A stretch of 64,000 bases of DNA, taken from the NCBI RefSeq assembly GCF_014171475.1, contig NZ_CP048817.1, positions 2,480,001 to 2,544,000 of the forward strand. Reading direction: 5' to 3'. Every line of letters begins with the position of its first letter. The stretch's first letter is position 1. A model generated the notes under the pieces. It was given only the letters and a program-made list of their open reading frames with translations, was not told the origin of the DNA and made no database searches. Both the position numbers and the translations under genes were made by a program. Shown here one piece after another: positions 1-9,070 of the stretch. The stretch is from Sphingomonas sp. So64.6b. GTDB lineage: Bacteria > Pseudomonadota > Alphaproteobacteria > Sphingomonadales > Sphingomonadaceae.

Positions 1-157
1 TCGTCCGCTGCAGATCTGGAACCGCGAGAGCACGACCATGGTCAGGAACGCGCTCGCCAGCGACTATCGCCTGGTGTTCAGCACGCCCCGCAGCAATTAT
101 CGGACACTCGTCTATCTGCGCCGCGACCGGCCGTTCAGGCGTGGAACGCCAGAATGA
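1..157 (+). CDS. C-terminal fragment of an unidentified protein (5' end outside the window)
   Basis: An open frame enters from the left edge (first full codon at base 2) and ends at TGA 155-157, giving about 51 residues. The fragment is basic and hydrophilic and ends RRGTPE; mid-fragment it reads SDYRLVFSTPRSNY. I do not recognise the family. Its last 23 bases overlap the end of the convergent small membrane gene. Amino-acid composition looks like genuine protein, but only the tail is visible, so no function is assigned. Confidence 0.5.
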   Translation, partial: RPLQIWNRESTTMVRNALASDYRLVFSTPRSNYRTLVYLRRDRPFRRGTPE

Positions 158-323
158 CAAGGATGGCGGCGGCGATCAGCGCGAGCATCTGAAGCGTCGG
201 CCAATTGATCAAGCCGACCCGATCGAGATCGACCCGGCGCTTGCGGCGATGATCGCCCAGGCCCGCCAATATGGCGGCGAGCACGGCAATGGCCGCAGCG
301 ACCCAAAAGGGCGCGCCCGGCAA
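135..323 (-). CDS. Small hypothetical membrane protein, two TM segments
   Basis: A 62-residue protein with two hydrophobic segments (about residues 6-22 and 45-61) separated by a very basic linker (HRRKRRVDLDR), giving a helical hairpin in the inner membrane with the linker probably cytoplasmic. It lies 17 bp downstream of phaR on the same strand and is probably co-transcribed with it. The alternating hydrophobic and charged layout argues for a real gene rather than a chance frame. The function is unknown. The 3' end overlaps the convergent partial gene at the left edge. Confidence 0.6.
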   Translation of the reverse strand: MPGAPFWVAAAIAVLAAILAGLGDHRRKRRVDLDRVGLINWPTLQMLALIAAAILVILAFHA

Positions 324-340
324 ATCGAAAAAATCGCCGA

Positions 341-925
341 TCAGGTGTCGAGCTTTTCGATCTTCTCGTTGAGCCGGGTCAGTTCGGCCTTCAGCGCAGC
401 GATCTCGTCATCCTTGCTCGTCGCAGCTGCGGCTGCCGCGGCAGGCTCCTCGTCGGCCGGCTTGGCCGATGCGGGCCCCGAACCGGGCTTGAATGCAGCG
501 GTCGCGGCCTCGAACATCGCCATGTTGCGCTTGGCGATTTCGGCAAAAGGCGAATTTGCAAACGCGCCCTCGACCGCGGTCTTGAACTGTTCGTGATTGC
601 GGCGAAAGCTGTCCATCGACGCTTCGAGATAACCCGGCACCATCGCTTGCATCGAATCGCCGTACATCGCGATCAACTGCCGCAGAAAAGGCACCGGCAG
701 CATCGTCTGGCCGCGCGATTCCTCTTCCATGATGATCTGGGTCAGAACGTTGTGTGTGATATCTTCATCGGTCTTGGCATCGACGACCTTGAAATCACGG
801 CCTTCGCGCGTCATCGCGGCAAGATGCTCGAGCGTGATGTAAGACGACGTCTCGGTGTTATAGAGTCGGCGGTTCGCGTATTTCTTGATGATGACGGGGC
901 CGTCGCCCGGAGTCTGCTTCTTCAT
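341..925 (-). CDS. phaR: Polyhydroxyalkanoate synthesis regulator PhaR
   Basis: A 194-residue protein whose N-terminal part (about residues 10-70) carries the PHB/PHA accumulation regulator DNA-binding domain, with the hallmark IKKYANRRLYNTETS and the following YITLEHLA region. The middle (about 75-115) matches the second PhaR domain (LTQIIMEEESRGQ, LPVPFLRQLI). The C-terminus is Ala/Pro-rich and ends in a short coiled coil (ALKAELTRLNEKIEKL). Known PhaR proteins repress phasin and PHA genes and are released by binding PHA polymer. The gene is divergent from the PhaC-like hydrolase and thiolase, fitting a role in polyester storage. Confidence 0.95.
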   Translation of the reverse strand: MKKQTPGDGPVIIKKYANRRLYNTETSSYITLEHLAAMTREGRDFKVVDAKTDEDITHNVLTQIIMEEESRGQTMLPVPFLRQLIAMYGDSMQAMVPGYLEASMDSFRRNHEQFKTAVEGAFANSPFAEIAKRNMAMFEAATAAFKPGSGPASAKPADEEPAAAAAAATSKDDEIAALKAELTRLNEKIEKLDT

Positions 926-944
926 GGGAAAGGTCCCCGCCCAA

Positions 945-2024
945 GTGGTTGGCCCGGCTGTAACACCATTTCATGCCGCACCGCAACACGGTCCACGGCC
1001 GTTACCCTTGTTTCTGGACATGTTGCGCAGCGAGACCGCAGCATCGCCGGCCCGACGCGCTGCGGCACTGGCCGGATTGCGTGCATACCAGACGGCGAAT
1101 CGAGGCATAGCGCGAAAGGCGGCGCCGGCACGCTTTCGTAAAGGCCGTTCGCGGTTGCGGGATTACGGCAGAAGCGAAAGAGGTGGACGGCCGATCATCG
1201 TCGTGCCGTCGCTGATCAATCCGCCTTTCATCCTCGATCTCGCGCCCGATATGTCTCTGCTCCACTGGCTCGCGGCGCAAGGTTTTCACCCCTATTTACT
1301 CGACTGGGGAACGCCGGGGCCGGAGGCCCGCGCAATGGATGTGACCGCGCATGTCGAACAACTATTGTTGCCGCTGATCGCCAAATTCGCCGAACCGCCC
1401 ATATTGGCCGGGTATTGCCTGGGCGGAACGATCGCGCTCGCCGCTGCCTGCGCCGTGCCCCTGGCCGGCCTCGCGTTGATCGCGGCGCCGTGGCACTTCG
1501 ATGGCTTCAGCGAGAAGGCCCGTACCGACATCCTCGATTTGTGGAAAGCAGCGCGGCCAGCGTGCGAAGCGATGGGCCTGGTGCCCATGGAGGTGTTGCA
1601 ATCGGGCTTCTGGCGGCTCGATCCTGCCCGCACAATCGCGAAATACGAGGCATTCGCGGCGATGGAGCCGGGCAGCGCCGAAGCCCGGATGTTCGTCGCG
1701 ATGGAAGATTGGGCCAATGCGGGCGCGCCCCTGCCCTTTGCGGCGGCCGAGCAGATGTTCGAGCAGTTCATCGGCGGCAATCTCACCGGGCGCGGCGAAT
1801 GGCATGTCGCGGGCGAGGTCGTCGATCCCAAGGCCTTGGGCTGCCCGGCGATCGATTTCGTATCGCTCAGCGACCGCATCGTACCGGCGGCAAGCGCAGC
1901 CGACCTGCCCAACCGGCGCGATCTGGGCGCGGGGCATGTCGGGATGATCGTCGGACGTGGCGCGCGAACCCAGTTATGGGAACCGCTGGCGGACTGGATT
2001 AGCGCGCTTCCTGTCCCTAGATAG
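945..2024 (+). CDS. PhaC-like alpha/beta hydrolase (class III PHA synthase-like)
   Basis: An alpha/beta-hydrolase of about 359 residues, the size of class III PHA synthase catalytic subunits. The nucleophile elbow is GYCLGG, with Cys (about residue 158 from the GTG start) in place of the lipase Ser, as in PHA synthases. A late SLSDRIVP supplies the catalytic Asp and [10 protein letters not shown] the His. The N-terminal [13 protein letters not shown] is typical of the sphingomonad relatives. The start is uncertain: GTG 945 has a GGGAAAGG run upstream, but ATG 924 and ATG 1020 are in frame. It faces phaR and precedes a biosynthetic thiolase. It could be a polymerase or a depolymerase/esterase; the Cys nucleophile favours polymerase chemistry. 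Confidence 0.75.
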   Translation: MVGPAVTPFHAAPQHGPRPLPLFLDMLRSETAASPARRAAALAGLRAYQTANRGIARKAAPARFRKGRSRLRDYGRSERGGRPIIVVPSLINPPFILDLAPDMSLLHWLAAQGFHPYLLDWGTPGPEARAMDVTAHVEQLLLPLIAKFAEPPILAGYCLGGTIALAAACAVPLAGLALIAAPWHFDGFSEKARTDILDLWKAARPACEAMGLVPMEVLQSGFWRLDPARTIAKYEAFAAMEPGSAEARMFVAMEDWANAGAPLPFAAAEQMFEQFIGGNLTGRGEWHVAGEVVDPKALGCPAIDFVSLSDRIVPAASAADLPNRRDLGAGHVGMIVGRGARTQLWEPLADWISALPVPR

Positions 2025-2058
2025 CGCGCATAGTCCAGAGACCAGCCGAGGAAATTCC

Positions 2059-3231
2059 ATGACCGACATCGTCATCACCGCAGCCAAGCGCACGCCTGTG
2101 GGTAGCTTTCTCGGCGCGTTCGGTTCGGTTCCGGCGCACGAACTGGGCCGCATCGCGATCGAGGCGGCGCTGGAGCAGGCGGGTGTGGATGGCGCCGATG
2201 TTTCCGAGGTGATTCTGGGGCAGGTATTGACCGCGGCACAGGGCCAAAACCCGGCGCGACAAGCATCGATGGCGGCCGGCGTGCCCAAGGAAATCCCGGC
2301 CTGGGGCGTTAACCAGGTGTGCGGATCGGGCCTGCGCGCGGTGGCGCTGGCGGCACAGGCGATCGCCACGGGCGACGCGACGATCGTCGTTGCGGGCGGA
2401 CAGGAATCAATGTCGCTGAGCGCTCACGCGCAGAATCTGCGCGGCGGGCAGAAAATGGGCAATCTCGCACTGGTCGACACAATGGTCAGCGACGGGCTGA
2501 CCGATGTGTTCAACAATTATCATATGGGCATCACCGCAGAGAATCTCGCCGAGCAGTATCAGGTGACGCGCGGACAGCAGGACGAATTCTCGGTCCGCTC
2601 ACAGAATCTTGCCGATGCGGCGCGCTCGTCGGGCCGCTTCAAGGATGAGATCGCGCCGGTCACGGTCAAGGGCCGCAAGGGCGACACTATCGTGTCCGAC
2701 GACGAATATATCCGCAGCGGCGTGACGCTGGAGAGCGTGTCGGGCGTGAAACCCGCCTTCAAGAAGGACGGCACGGTGACCGCCGCCAATGCCAGCGGAT
2801 TGAACGACGGCGCCGCCGCGCTGGTATTGATGAGCCGCGAAGAAGCCGAGAAGCGCGGTTCGACCATTCTCGCCACGATCAGGAGTTGGGCATCGGCCGG
2901 TGTCGATCCGTCGATCATGGGCATCGGCCCCGTGCCGGCGACACGCCGCGCACTGGAAAAGGCCGGCTGGACGATCGGCGACCTTGACCTGATCGAGGCG
3001 AACGAAGCCTTTGCGGCGCAGGCATTGTCGGTGGGCAAGGAACTTGGCTGGGACGCGGACAAGGTAAACGTCAATGGCGGAGCGATCGCCATCGGTCACC
3101 CGATCGGCGCAAGCGGCGCGCGTGTGCTGACTACGTTGATCTACGAGATGCAGAAGCGCGATGCCAGGAAGGGCCTGGCGACGCTGTGCATCGGAGGCGG
3201 CATGGGCATCGCCATGTGCATCGAGCGGTAA
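2059..3231 (+). CDS. phaA: Acetyl-CoA C-acetyltransferase (biosynthetic thiolase)
   Basis: A 390-residue thiolase that condenses two acetyl-CoA to acetoacetyl-CoA, the first step towards hydroxybutyrate polymers. Catalytic residues sit where expected for the family: nucleophilic Cys88 in NQVCGSG, His347 in IGHPIGASG and Cys377 in [11 protein letters not shown] 2059 is chosen because it follows a GAGG-type ribosome site and begins the canonical [15 protein letters not shown]; an in-frame upstream start would add 34 unrelated residues. It lies 34 bp after the PhaC-like gene and is probably in its operon. The same enzyme type also serves butanoate breakdown (AtoB), so the pathway is inferred from neighbours. 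Confidence 0.93.
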   Translation: MTDIVITAAKRTPVGSFLGAFGSVPAHELGRIAIEAALEQAGVDGADVSEVILGQVLTAAQGQNPARQASMAAGVPKEIPAWGVNQVCGSGLRAVALAAQAIATGDATIVVAGGQESMSLSAHAQNLRGGQKMGNLALVDTMVSDGLTDVFNNYHMGITAENLAEQYQVTRGQQDEFSVRSQNLADAARSSGRFKDEIAPVTVKGRKGDTIVSDDEYIRSGVTLESVSGVKPAFKKDGTVTAANASGLNDGAAALVLMSREEAEKRGSTILATIRSWASAGVDPSIMGIGPVPATRRALEKAGWTIGDLDLIEANEAFAAQALSVGKELGWDADKVNVNGGAIAIGHPIGASGARVLTTLIYEMQKRDARKGLATLCIGGGMGIAMCIER

Positions 3232-3262
3232 TGTAAGTCGTTATCCTTGCCGATGCGATGTT

Positions 3263-3292
3263 GCATTTTCGCTACACTTTCGCCGAAAATGC
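3263..3292 (+). terminator. Possible weak terminator hairpin after the thiolase gene
   Basis: A 9-bp perfect inverted repeat (GCATTTTCG, 3263-3271 / 3284-3292) with a 12-base loop, followed by GTTTTGCC. The T-run is short, so termination is only a possibility. Confidence 0.35.
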
Positions 3293-3404
3293 GTTTTGCC
3301 GGTACCTGAACCGCGGATTAACATTGTGAAAATCTGACACGTCGGCAAAACAAACCCCATGCTGCGCGAGCGAACGTTCGCGCTATCTTGGGGATTTAGA
3401 TAAC
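3293..3404 (+). promoter_or_regulatory. Upstream region of TonB receptor with palindromic operator candidate
   Basis: A 12-bp perfect palindrome GCGAACGTTCGC lies at 3370-3381, 24 bp before the TonB receptor start, within a longer region of partial symmetry. Its size and position fit an operator for a LacI- or TetR-type repressor, but no such regulator gene is nearby. GGGGAT at 3390-3395 is the likely ribosome site. A promoter must lie in this interval, but I cannot place the -35 and -10 with confidence. Confidence 0.35.
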
Positions 3405-6400
3405 ATGTTGAAAACTCGCCTTCTGGCGGCCAGCGCGCTTGCCGCCGGCACTTTCATGGTTCCGACGGGTGCTTTCGCACAAACCGCTCCGGCTGGTGCT
3501 GAGCAGTCTGCAGCTACTGACGTGGCAGCCACGGACGACGATTCCATCATCGTGACCGGGTCCCGCATCCGCCGCCCGAACGACGATTCGCCGGTGCCGA
3601 TCACGACCGTCAGCAAGGAAGAGATTTTCCAGAGCGGTCGTATCTCGGTTGGTGACGTGCTCAACGACCTTCCGCAATTGCGTAGCTCGCTCGGCTCGCA
3701 GAACTCGACCTCGGGCCTCGGCACGCGCGGCGTCAACTTCCTCGATCTCCGGGGCTTGGGGCGTTCGCGCACGCTCGTGCTGATCAACGGCCGCCGCCAG
3801 GTGTCGGCTGACATCATCAACAACGGCAACGCGGTCGACATCAACACGCTGCCGACCGACCTGATTGACCGGGTCGACATCGTGACCGGCGGCAACTCGT
3901 CGATCTATGGTTCCGATGCCATCGCAGGCGTGGTCAACTTCGTCCTCAAGGACAATTTCGAAGGCCTGCAGTTCCACGCCCAGAACGGCATCAGCCGCTA
4001 TGGCGATGCAGGTAACCAATATGCATCGATCGTCGCCGGCACCAATTTCGCCGAAGGCCGCGGCAATATCGCACTCAATGTCGAATTTGCCCATCAGGAA
4101 GATTATTACGCATCGGGCCGGCCCAATTTGCGCCAGAACGACGCCTTCGTCGTGGTCGATACCGACAGCACCCCGGGTGACGATGTAAGCGATCGCGCTT
4201 TTTATCGTGACCTGCGCAGCTCGACCATCTCGCTCGGTGGCCAGGTTGGCATTCGCTACTCCGCTGCGGCCGCGCCATGCGGCAGGGACGCTACCGGATC
4301 GACTAACGCGGCCTACACCTGCGGCTTCCTGTTCCAGCCCGATGGCAGCCTCGTAAATCAGACCGGCCTGCGCGTTGGCTTGGGGCCGAACGGCAACTTT
4401 GTCGGCGGCAACGGAACGACCAGCCGCGAAGGCAGGCTCGTGGTGCTTTCGCCGGACATCAAGCGCTACGTCGCGAACGCCGTCGGTCATTTCGAAATAT
4501 CGCCTGCATTCGTGCCGTTCTTTGAAGCGAAATATGTTCGCACCGATGCTCGTGGTTCGCAGAGCGGCCCGTTCTTCTCGCAGGGCCAGACCCTTCAGGA
4601 CGGCATCGACGCCGGCTTTGATGATCGTTCTTATTCGAACGGCGGTGTTGCGGGTACGAACCGTGAGGGCATTCGTCTCGACAACCCCTATCTGTCGGCT
4701 GCGAATCGCAATATCCTCGCTGCACAGCTGAGCGCCGCGATCAACTCGGGCGTCAACCCCAACACCGGTACGGCATTCGCCGCAACTCCGGCGGGCTTGG
4801 CCAACCGTGCCGCAGCATTGGCGCAAGTCGCGGCCGGAACCTATCGCTTCTCGTTGCGTCGTAACTGGCTCGACCTCGGAACTCGCGACGAGCAGATTCG
4901 GCGTGAACTGTATCGCGCTGTGGTCGGTGTTCGCGGCGATCTCGGGAGCGACTGGAACTATGAAGTCTCGGCGAACTATGGCCAGCACAGCGAGCGCAAC
5001 GTCATCACCGGCAACATCAACACGCAGCGTTACCTGCTGGCGGTTGATACCACCCGAAACGCTTCCGGGCAGATCGTCTGCCGTTCGCAGGTAGATGCGG
5101 TTTACGGCGGCAGCGACCTCGCCGGCAACGCGGCGGTGCTCGCGCGCGATATCGCCGCTTGCGTCCCGCTCAACCCGTTCGGCCAGGGCAATGTCAGCGA
5201 TGCCGCCAAGGCTTATCTGACGACGCCGACCGTAGCGACCGGCAAGGCGAAGCAGTTCGTCGCAAGCGGCTTCGTTTCGGGCAAGTTGTTCGAACTGCCC
5301 GGCGGCCCGCTCGCGGTCTCGGTCGGTGGCGAATATCGTCGTGAGACACTGACCTATGATCTGGATCCAGTGACTCAGGCTGGCTATGCATTCTACAATG
5401 CCATCCCGTCGTTCAAGGCACCTGCCTTCGAAGTGAAGGAAGCGTTCGGCGAATTGTCGGTGCCGATCATCAAGGACGTTCCTTTCTTCAAGGAACTGAC
5501 GCTTCATGGTTCGGGCCGCGTCGCCGACTATAAGGGTTCGGTTGGTACCGTTTACGCGTATAGCGGCGATGTCACCTGGCGCCCGATCAGCGACTTGCTG
5601 CTGCGCGGTTCCTACTCGAAGTCGGTGCGCTCGCCCTATCTCGGCGATCTCTACTCGGTTCCGGGGCAGAACTACACACCGGCGCCGAACGATCCGTGCT
5701 CGGCACGTAACATCAACACCGGTTCGTCCACCCGTGCAGCCAATTGCGCTGCTGCCGGCCGCCCCGCAGGTTACGACTATGCGTATACCGCGTCGCTCGA
5801 AATCCTTAGCGGGGGCAACACGAACTTGAAGGCTGAGACCTCCAAGTCGAAGACCCTGGGCGCTGTGTTCCAGCCCAGCTTCTTCCGCGGATTGACGCTG
5901 TCGGTCGACTATTACGACATCGCTGTCGATGGTGTGATCACCTCACCAACAGTGCAGGCAGCGTTGAACGCGTGCTACGATTCGCCGACGTTGAGCAATC
6001 AGTTCTGCGCTCTGTTCGAGCGTGCGGGCGCCAGCGGTGGACCCAACGGTGAAGAGCCGTTCCGGATCATCGAAGGTTCCTACAAGGATAGCCCGCAGAA
6101 CTATGCAAAGCTGAAGACCCGCGGTTTCGATACGAACATTTCGTTCATTCGTGACTTCGGCTTCATGAAGGCGAGCCTGAAAGGCGTTTGGACTCATATC
6201 GTCCAGAATGACGCCTTCACCGATCCGTCGCGTCCCAACTTCAAGAACGTGATCAATGGTGAGCTGGGCGATCCGTCCGACGCGTTCAACATCAGCACTG
6301 ACCTGAAGTTTGGCAAATTCACCGTCGGTCACACCTTCCGCTGGCTGGACAAGATGTATCTGAACACGTTCGAGGACTATAATTCGGTCAATGGCGGTCC

Positions 6401-6623
6401 TCCGCAGAACCCGGATTATGCGCCGCTCGTGCAGTATCCGGTCACCACCTACAATGATGTGCGCGTTGCCTATGACGTGAACGAGAAGTTCAAGATCGAC
6501 CTGGGTGTCAACAATATCGGCGACACCAAGCCCCCATACGGCTTGACCGGCGTCGGCGCGAACAACGGTATCTACGACAATCGTGGCCGCTTCTTCTACA
6601 CGGGTGTCACCGCGAAGTTCTGA
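3405..6623 (+). CDS. TonB-dependent outer-membrane receptor
   Basis: A 1072-residue receptor. A Sec signal peptide ends near AFAQ (about residue 26). A short TonB-box-like stretch DDSIIVTGSRIRR precedes the plug domain (about residues 50-180, with GGNSSIYGSDAIAGVVN). The rest is a 22-strand barrel rich in alternating aromatic strands and ends in Phe (YTGVTAKF), as needed for BAM recognition. It is longer than siderophore receptors (about 700) and of the size of oligosaccharide or peptide receptors in sphingomonads and Caulobacter. The substrate is unknown. It is followed by a strong terminator, then by a 2OG oxygenase gene. An operator-like palindrome lies just upstream. Confidence 0.93.
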   Translation: MLKTRLLAASALAAGTFMVPTGAFAQTAPAGAEQSAATDVAATDDDSIIVTGSRIRRPNDDSPVPITTVSKEEIFQSGRISVGDVLNDLPQLRSSLGSQNSTSGLGTRGVNFLDLRGLGRSRTLVLINGRRQVSADIINNGNAVDINTLPTDLIDRVDIVTGGNSSIYGSDAIAGVVNFVLKDNFEGLQFHAQNGISRYGDAGNQYASIVAGTNFAEGRGNIALNVEFAHQEDYYASGRPNLRQNDAFVVVDTDSTPGDDVSDRAFYRDLRSSTISLGGQVGIRYSAAAAPCGRDATGSTNAAYTCGFLFQPDGSLVNQTGLRVGLGPNGNFVGGNGTTSREGRLVVLSPDIKRYVANAVGHFEISPAFVPFFEAKYVRTDARGSQSGPFFSQGQTLQDGIDAGFDDRSYSNGGVAGTNREGIRLDNPYLSAANRNILAAQLSAAINSGVNPNTGTAFAATPAGLANRAAALAQVAAGTYRFSLRRNWLDLGTRDEQIRRELYRAVVGVRGDLGSDWNYEVSANYGQHSERNVITGNINTQRYLLAVDTTRNASGQIVCRSQVDAVYGGSDLAGNAAVLARDIAACVPLNPFGQGNVSDAAKAYLTTPTVATGKAKQFVASGFVSGKLFELPGGPLAVSVGGEYRRETLTYDLDPVTQAGYAFYNAIPSFKAPAFEVKEAFGELSVPIIKDVPFFKELTLHGSGRVADYKGSVGTVYAYSGDVTWRPISDLLLRGSYSKSVRSPYLGDLYSVPGQNYTPAPNDPCSARNINTGSSTRAANCAAAGRPAGYDYAYTASLEILSGGNTNLKAETSKSKTLGAVFQPSFFRGLTLSVDYYDIAVDGVITSPTVQAALNACYDSPTLSNQFCALFERAGASGGPNGEEPFRIIEGSYKDSPQNYAKLKTRGFDTNISFIRDFGFMKASLKGVWTHIVQNDAFTDPSRPNFKNVINGELGDPSDAFNISTDLKFGKFTVGHTFRWLDKMYLNTFEDYNSVNGGPPQNPDYAPLVQYPVTTYNDVRVAYDVNEKFKIDLGVNNIGDTKPPYGLTGVGANNGIYDNRGRFFYTGVTAKF

Positions 6624-6647
6624 TCGTTAGATCGGATCAAAAAAAGA

Positions 6648-6678
6648 AAGGCCGGGGATCATCCCCGGCCTTTTTTTT
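6648..6678 (+). terminator. Rho-independent terminator of the TonB receptor gene
   Basis: The stem AAGGCCGGGG / CCCCGGCCTT (6648-6657 / 6663-6672) with a 5-base loop runs into eight T residues (6671-6678). A run of A before the stem makes it potentially bidirectional. Confidence 0.92.
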
Positions 6679-6716
6679 ATTCTTTTTCACTGGGCAATGA
6701 CCCCTGATATGGAGGT

Positions 6717-7691
6717 ATGATGTTTGATGCAGCGATCACCCGTGCCAATCAGCTCGTTGCTTCAGGCGCGACCGCAGATGCCGTTGCCTTACTTACCAAG
6801 GCGGCGGACGCCGGCGATGTCGATGCGCTGATGCAATTGGCGGTCTGGCGGTTGGTCGGGCAAGTCCTGCCACGCGATCTGATCGAGGCCCGTGCGCTAT
6901 TGCGACGGGCGGTCGCGATCGGCCATGTCGACGCCGCGCTGATGGAAGTGGCGCTGACCGCCAATGGCAGCGGCGGGCCACCGAGTTGGGCCATGGCCCT
7001 GTCTCTTCTCCGAACTGCCGCCGTTCACGATCCGATCGCGATGGCGCAGCTCAAGTTGCTCGATATGATGGCAATCGATGCCAACGGTATACCCATGCGA
7101 CTGCCGACCCCCGAAGTGCTGAGCACCGCGCCACGGATTGTTCGCTTTGCAAAGCTGCTCACTCAACAGGAGTGCGCTCATATTGCTGAAGTCGCGGCGC
7201 CCATGCTTGAAGCGGCGCGGATCATCCACCCACAGACCGGCCAATGGATTGCAAACCCGATCCGCACCTCGGATGACGCGGCGATCGGGCCGACCAACGA
7301 GAATTTGGTTGTTCGCGCACTCAATCAGCGGATCGCTGCCGCGAGCGGAACGGAGGTCGACCAGGGCGAACCGCTCACCGTGTTGCGCTATCGGCCGGGG
7401 CAGCAGTATCGACCCCATCTCGACACCATCCAGGGCGCCCAGAACCAGCGCATCAAGACGCTACTGGTCTATCTCAATGAAGGGTTCGGCGGCGGCGAGA
7501 CTGTGTTTCCTGGCGTCGGCCTGACCGTGATACCACGCGGCGGTGATGCCATCCTGTTCGACAATGTCCTGGCGACCGGCGACCCCGACCCTGTGGCGCG
7601 CCATGCCGGCCTGCCCGTCCGGCAGGGCGCGAAATGGCTGGCCACGCGATGGATTCGCGCTAAGCCGATCGACCCCTGGACGATCAGCTGA
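6717..7691 (+). CDS. Prolyl 4-hydroxylase-like 2OG-Fe(II) oxygenase with N-terminal helical repeats
   Basis: A 324-residue protein. The first about 120 residues are Ala/Leu-rich helical pairs resembling Sel1/TPR repeats (ALLTKAADAGDVDALMQLA). The C-terminal about 190 residues are a P4Hc-type 2-oxoglutarate oxygenase: Fe ligands His234 and Asp236 (YRPHLD), a GGGETVFP loop, distal His296, and Lys303 in QGAKWLATRW for 2-oxoglutarate. All catalytic residues are present. It has no signal peptide, so it acts in the cytoplasm. It lies 93 bp after the TonB receptor behind a strong terminator, so it probably has its own promoter. The substrate is unknown; peptidyl proline is the default for the fold but unproven. 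Confidence 0.85.
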   Translation: MMFDAAITRANQLVASGATADAVALLTKAADAGDVDALMQLAVWRLVGQVLPRDLIEARALLRRAVAIGHVDAALMEVALTANGSGGPPSWAMALSLLRTAAVHDPIAMAQLKLLDMMAIDANGIPMRLPTPEVLSTAPRIVRFAKLLTQQECAHIAEVAAPMLEAARIIHPQTGQWIANPIRTSDDAAIGPTNENLVVRALNQRIAAASGTEVDQGEPLTVLRYRPGQQYRPHLDTIQGAQNQRIKTLLVYLNEGFGGGETVFPGVGLTVIPRGGDAILFDNVLATGDPDPVARHAGLPVRQGAKWLATRWIRAKPIDPWTIS

Positions 7692-8128
7692 CGGTCCAGC
7701 GACGGTCGAACCGCCTGCCAAGCCCAGTCGGCAATTCATATTGCGACATGCCCGACAGCGCGGGCGCTGGTGTCGGCCGATGAGGCCGCGGTCTACGGCG
7801 CGCCGCCATTCTCGACGCTACATGACATCGCCCACAAGCAGCGCCGATCATCACCGGAAAAATCACCTCCCAAACGCTGCGCGCAACCAATCTCCATCTG
7901 ACGAATTAACAAGCCGGACCTGTTTCGCAGAGGAAACCCTTTTGCGAGAGAGTGTCGGGTCGGCCATGCCCCCGGCATGGTCTGAACAGCGTGGGACGCT
8001 GTTCACCCGACACTGGAGGAACGAAGCGACGGAAGGGCGAGGGGGACAAACGCCGATGATGCGCGCGCCACTCCCCTTCATCCGACCTCGCTGCGCTCGG
8101 CCATTTTCTTCCACAGGGGGAGAAGGAA
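7692..8128. other. Gene-free interval containing a structured repeat element
   Basis: 437 bp between the oxygenase and the convergent TauD gene. I see no credible protein gene. The interval contains the branched palindrome at 7951-8014, followed by degenerate text of the intergenic-repeat type (CTCGCTGCGCTCGG near 8089, CACAGGGGGAGAAGG near 8114). Confidence 0.6.
7951..8014. repeat. Branched palindromic element (three-way junction)
   Basis: A 10-bp perfect closing stem AGTGTCGGGT / ACCCGACACT (7951-7960 / 8005-8014) encloses two perfect hairpins: CCATGCC/GGCATGG (7964-7970 / 7974-7980, loop CCC) and GAACAGCGT/ACGCTGTTC (7984-7992 / 7996-8004, loop GGG). All 52 paired bases are Watson-Crick matches. 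It resembles a REP/BIME-like mobile palindrome or a small structured RNA; nothing in the sequence decides between them. Confidence 0.7.
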
Positions 8129-9025
8129 TTAGCGCGTCACCACATCCCCCGCCACCGTCACCCGTTCCAGCACGCGCTCCGCCGGCCAGTAATCCCCCAC
8201 CGCATAATGCTGCGTCGAACGATTATCCCAGACGCCGATCGCATTCGGACTCCAGCGAAAACGCACATGATATTCGGGCACCTTGATGCGGTCGAACAGC
8301 AGCTTGAGCAGCGCATCGCTCTCCTCTTCCGGAATGCCCAGGATACGCGTCGTGAAAGTGTGGTTGACGTAGAGGATCTTCTCGCCCGTTTCGGGATGCA
8401 CGCGCACCACCGGGTGCGTCGCCGCCGGGAAATCGCGGGCGAGTTGCGCGCGCTTCTCTTCCGTGACACGCCCGCCGAAGCTGCGCACGATGTCATGTTC
8501 GGCGTCCAGTCCCTCGATGCGCTCCTTCACGCCCTGCGGCAGGCCCTGATAGGCGGCCGCGGTATCGGCCCAGATCGTGTCGCCCCCGACCGGCGGGATA
8601 ATCCGCGCACGCAGCACCGAGGCGATCGACGGGCGTTGCCGGAAGGTCACGTCGGTGTGCCATTTGTTGAACGCCTTGAACGGCTCGAAGCTCTCCGGCG
8701 TCAGCTGAACGCCCTCGACGCCCTTGATCAGCAGCACTTCCGGGTGGCCGTCGATATGCGGAATGACCGGATGCCCCTCGAGCTCGCCGAACAGCCGGCC
8801 GAGCCGCAAATGGCTCTCGTAACCAATGTCCTGATCGCGGAAGAAGATCACCTTGTAGAGCAGCCAGGCGTCGCGAACGATCTCGGCATCGGTGTCCGAC
8901 AAGGGCTGGTCGAGATCCACGCCGGACAGCTCAGCGCCAAGCGTCAGCGTGGAGCGTTCGATCCTGATCCTGCGCGCCGCAGCGCGATCGATCAGGCCCG
9001 ATTCAAGCTTCACGGCTGTTGCCAT
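8129..9025 (-). CDS. TauD/TfdA-family 2-oxoglutarate dioxygenase
   Basis: A 298-residue Fe(II)/2-oxoglutarate dioxygenase of the TauD/TfdA family, which usually releases sulfite from taurine or alkyl sulfonates or cleaves aryloxy acids. Fe ligands are visible as HTDVTF (His-x-Asp) and the distal His in RSTQHYAV; the Arg of RVLERV near the C-terminus binds 2-oxoglutarate. ATG 9025 is chosen over GTG 9031 because AGGAG sits 7 bases upstream of it. It lies 45 bp downstream of a serine acetyltransferase gene on the same strand, suggesting a sulfur-assimilation operon. The exact sulfonate substrate cannot be read from sequence. Confidence 0.85.
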   Translation of the reverse strand: MATAVKLESGLIDRAAARRIRIERSTLTLGAELSGVDLDQPLSDTDAEIVRDAWLLYKVIFFRDQDIGYESHLRLGRLFGELEGHPVIPHIDGHPEVLLIKGVEGVQLTPESFEPFKAFNKWHTDVTFRQRPSIASVLRARIIPPVGGDTIWADTAAAYQGLPQGVKERIEGLDAEHDIVRSFGGRVTEEKRAQLARDFPAATHPVVRVHPETGEKILYVNHTFTTRILGIPEEESDALLKLLFDRIKVPEYHVRFRWSPNAIGVWDNRSTQHYAVGDYWPAERVLERVTVAGDVVTR

Positions 9026-9070
9026 TATCACTCTCCTATGGATGGAATGTCGGCCCGACGTGGCTTCGCG

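Noticed and set aside
3396..5507. 703-codon minus-strand frame opposite the TonB receptor
   Set aside because: Arg/Val/Ala/Asp-rich shadow of the receptor gene without recognisable domain.
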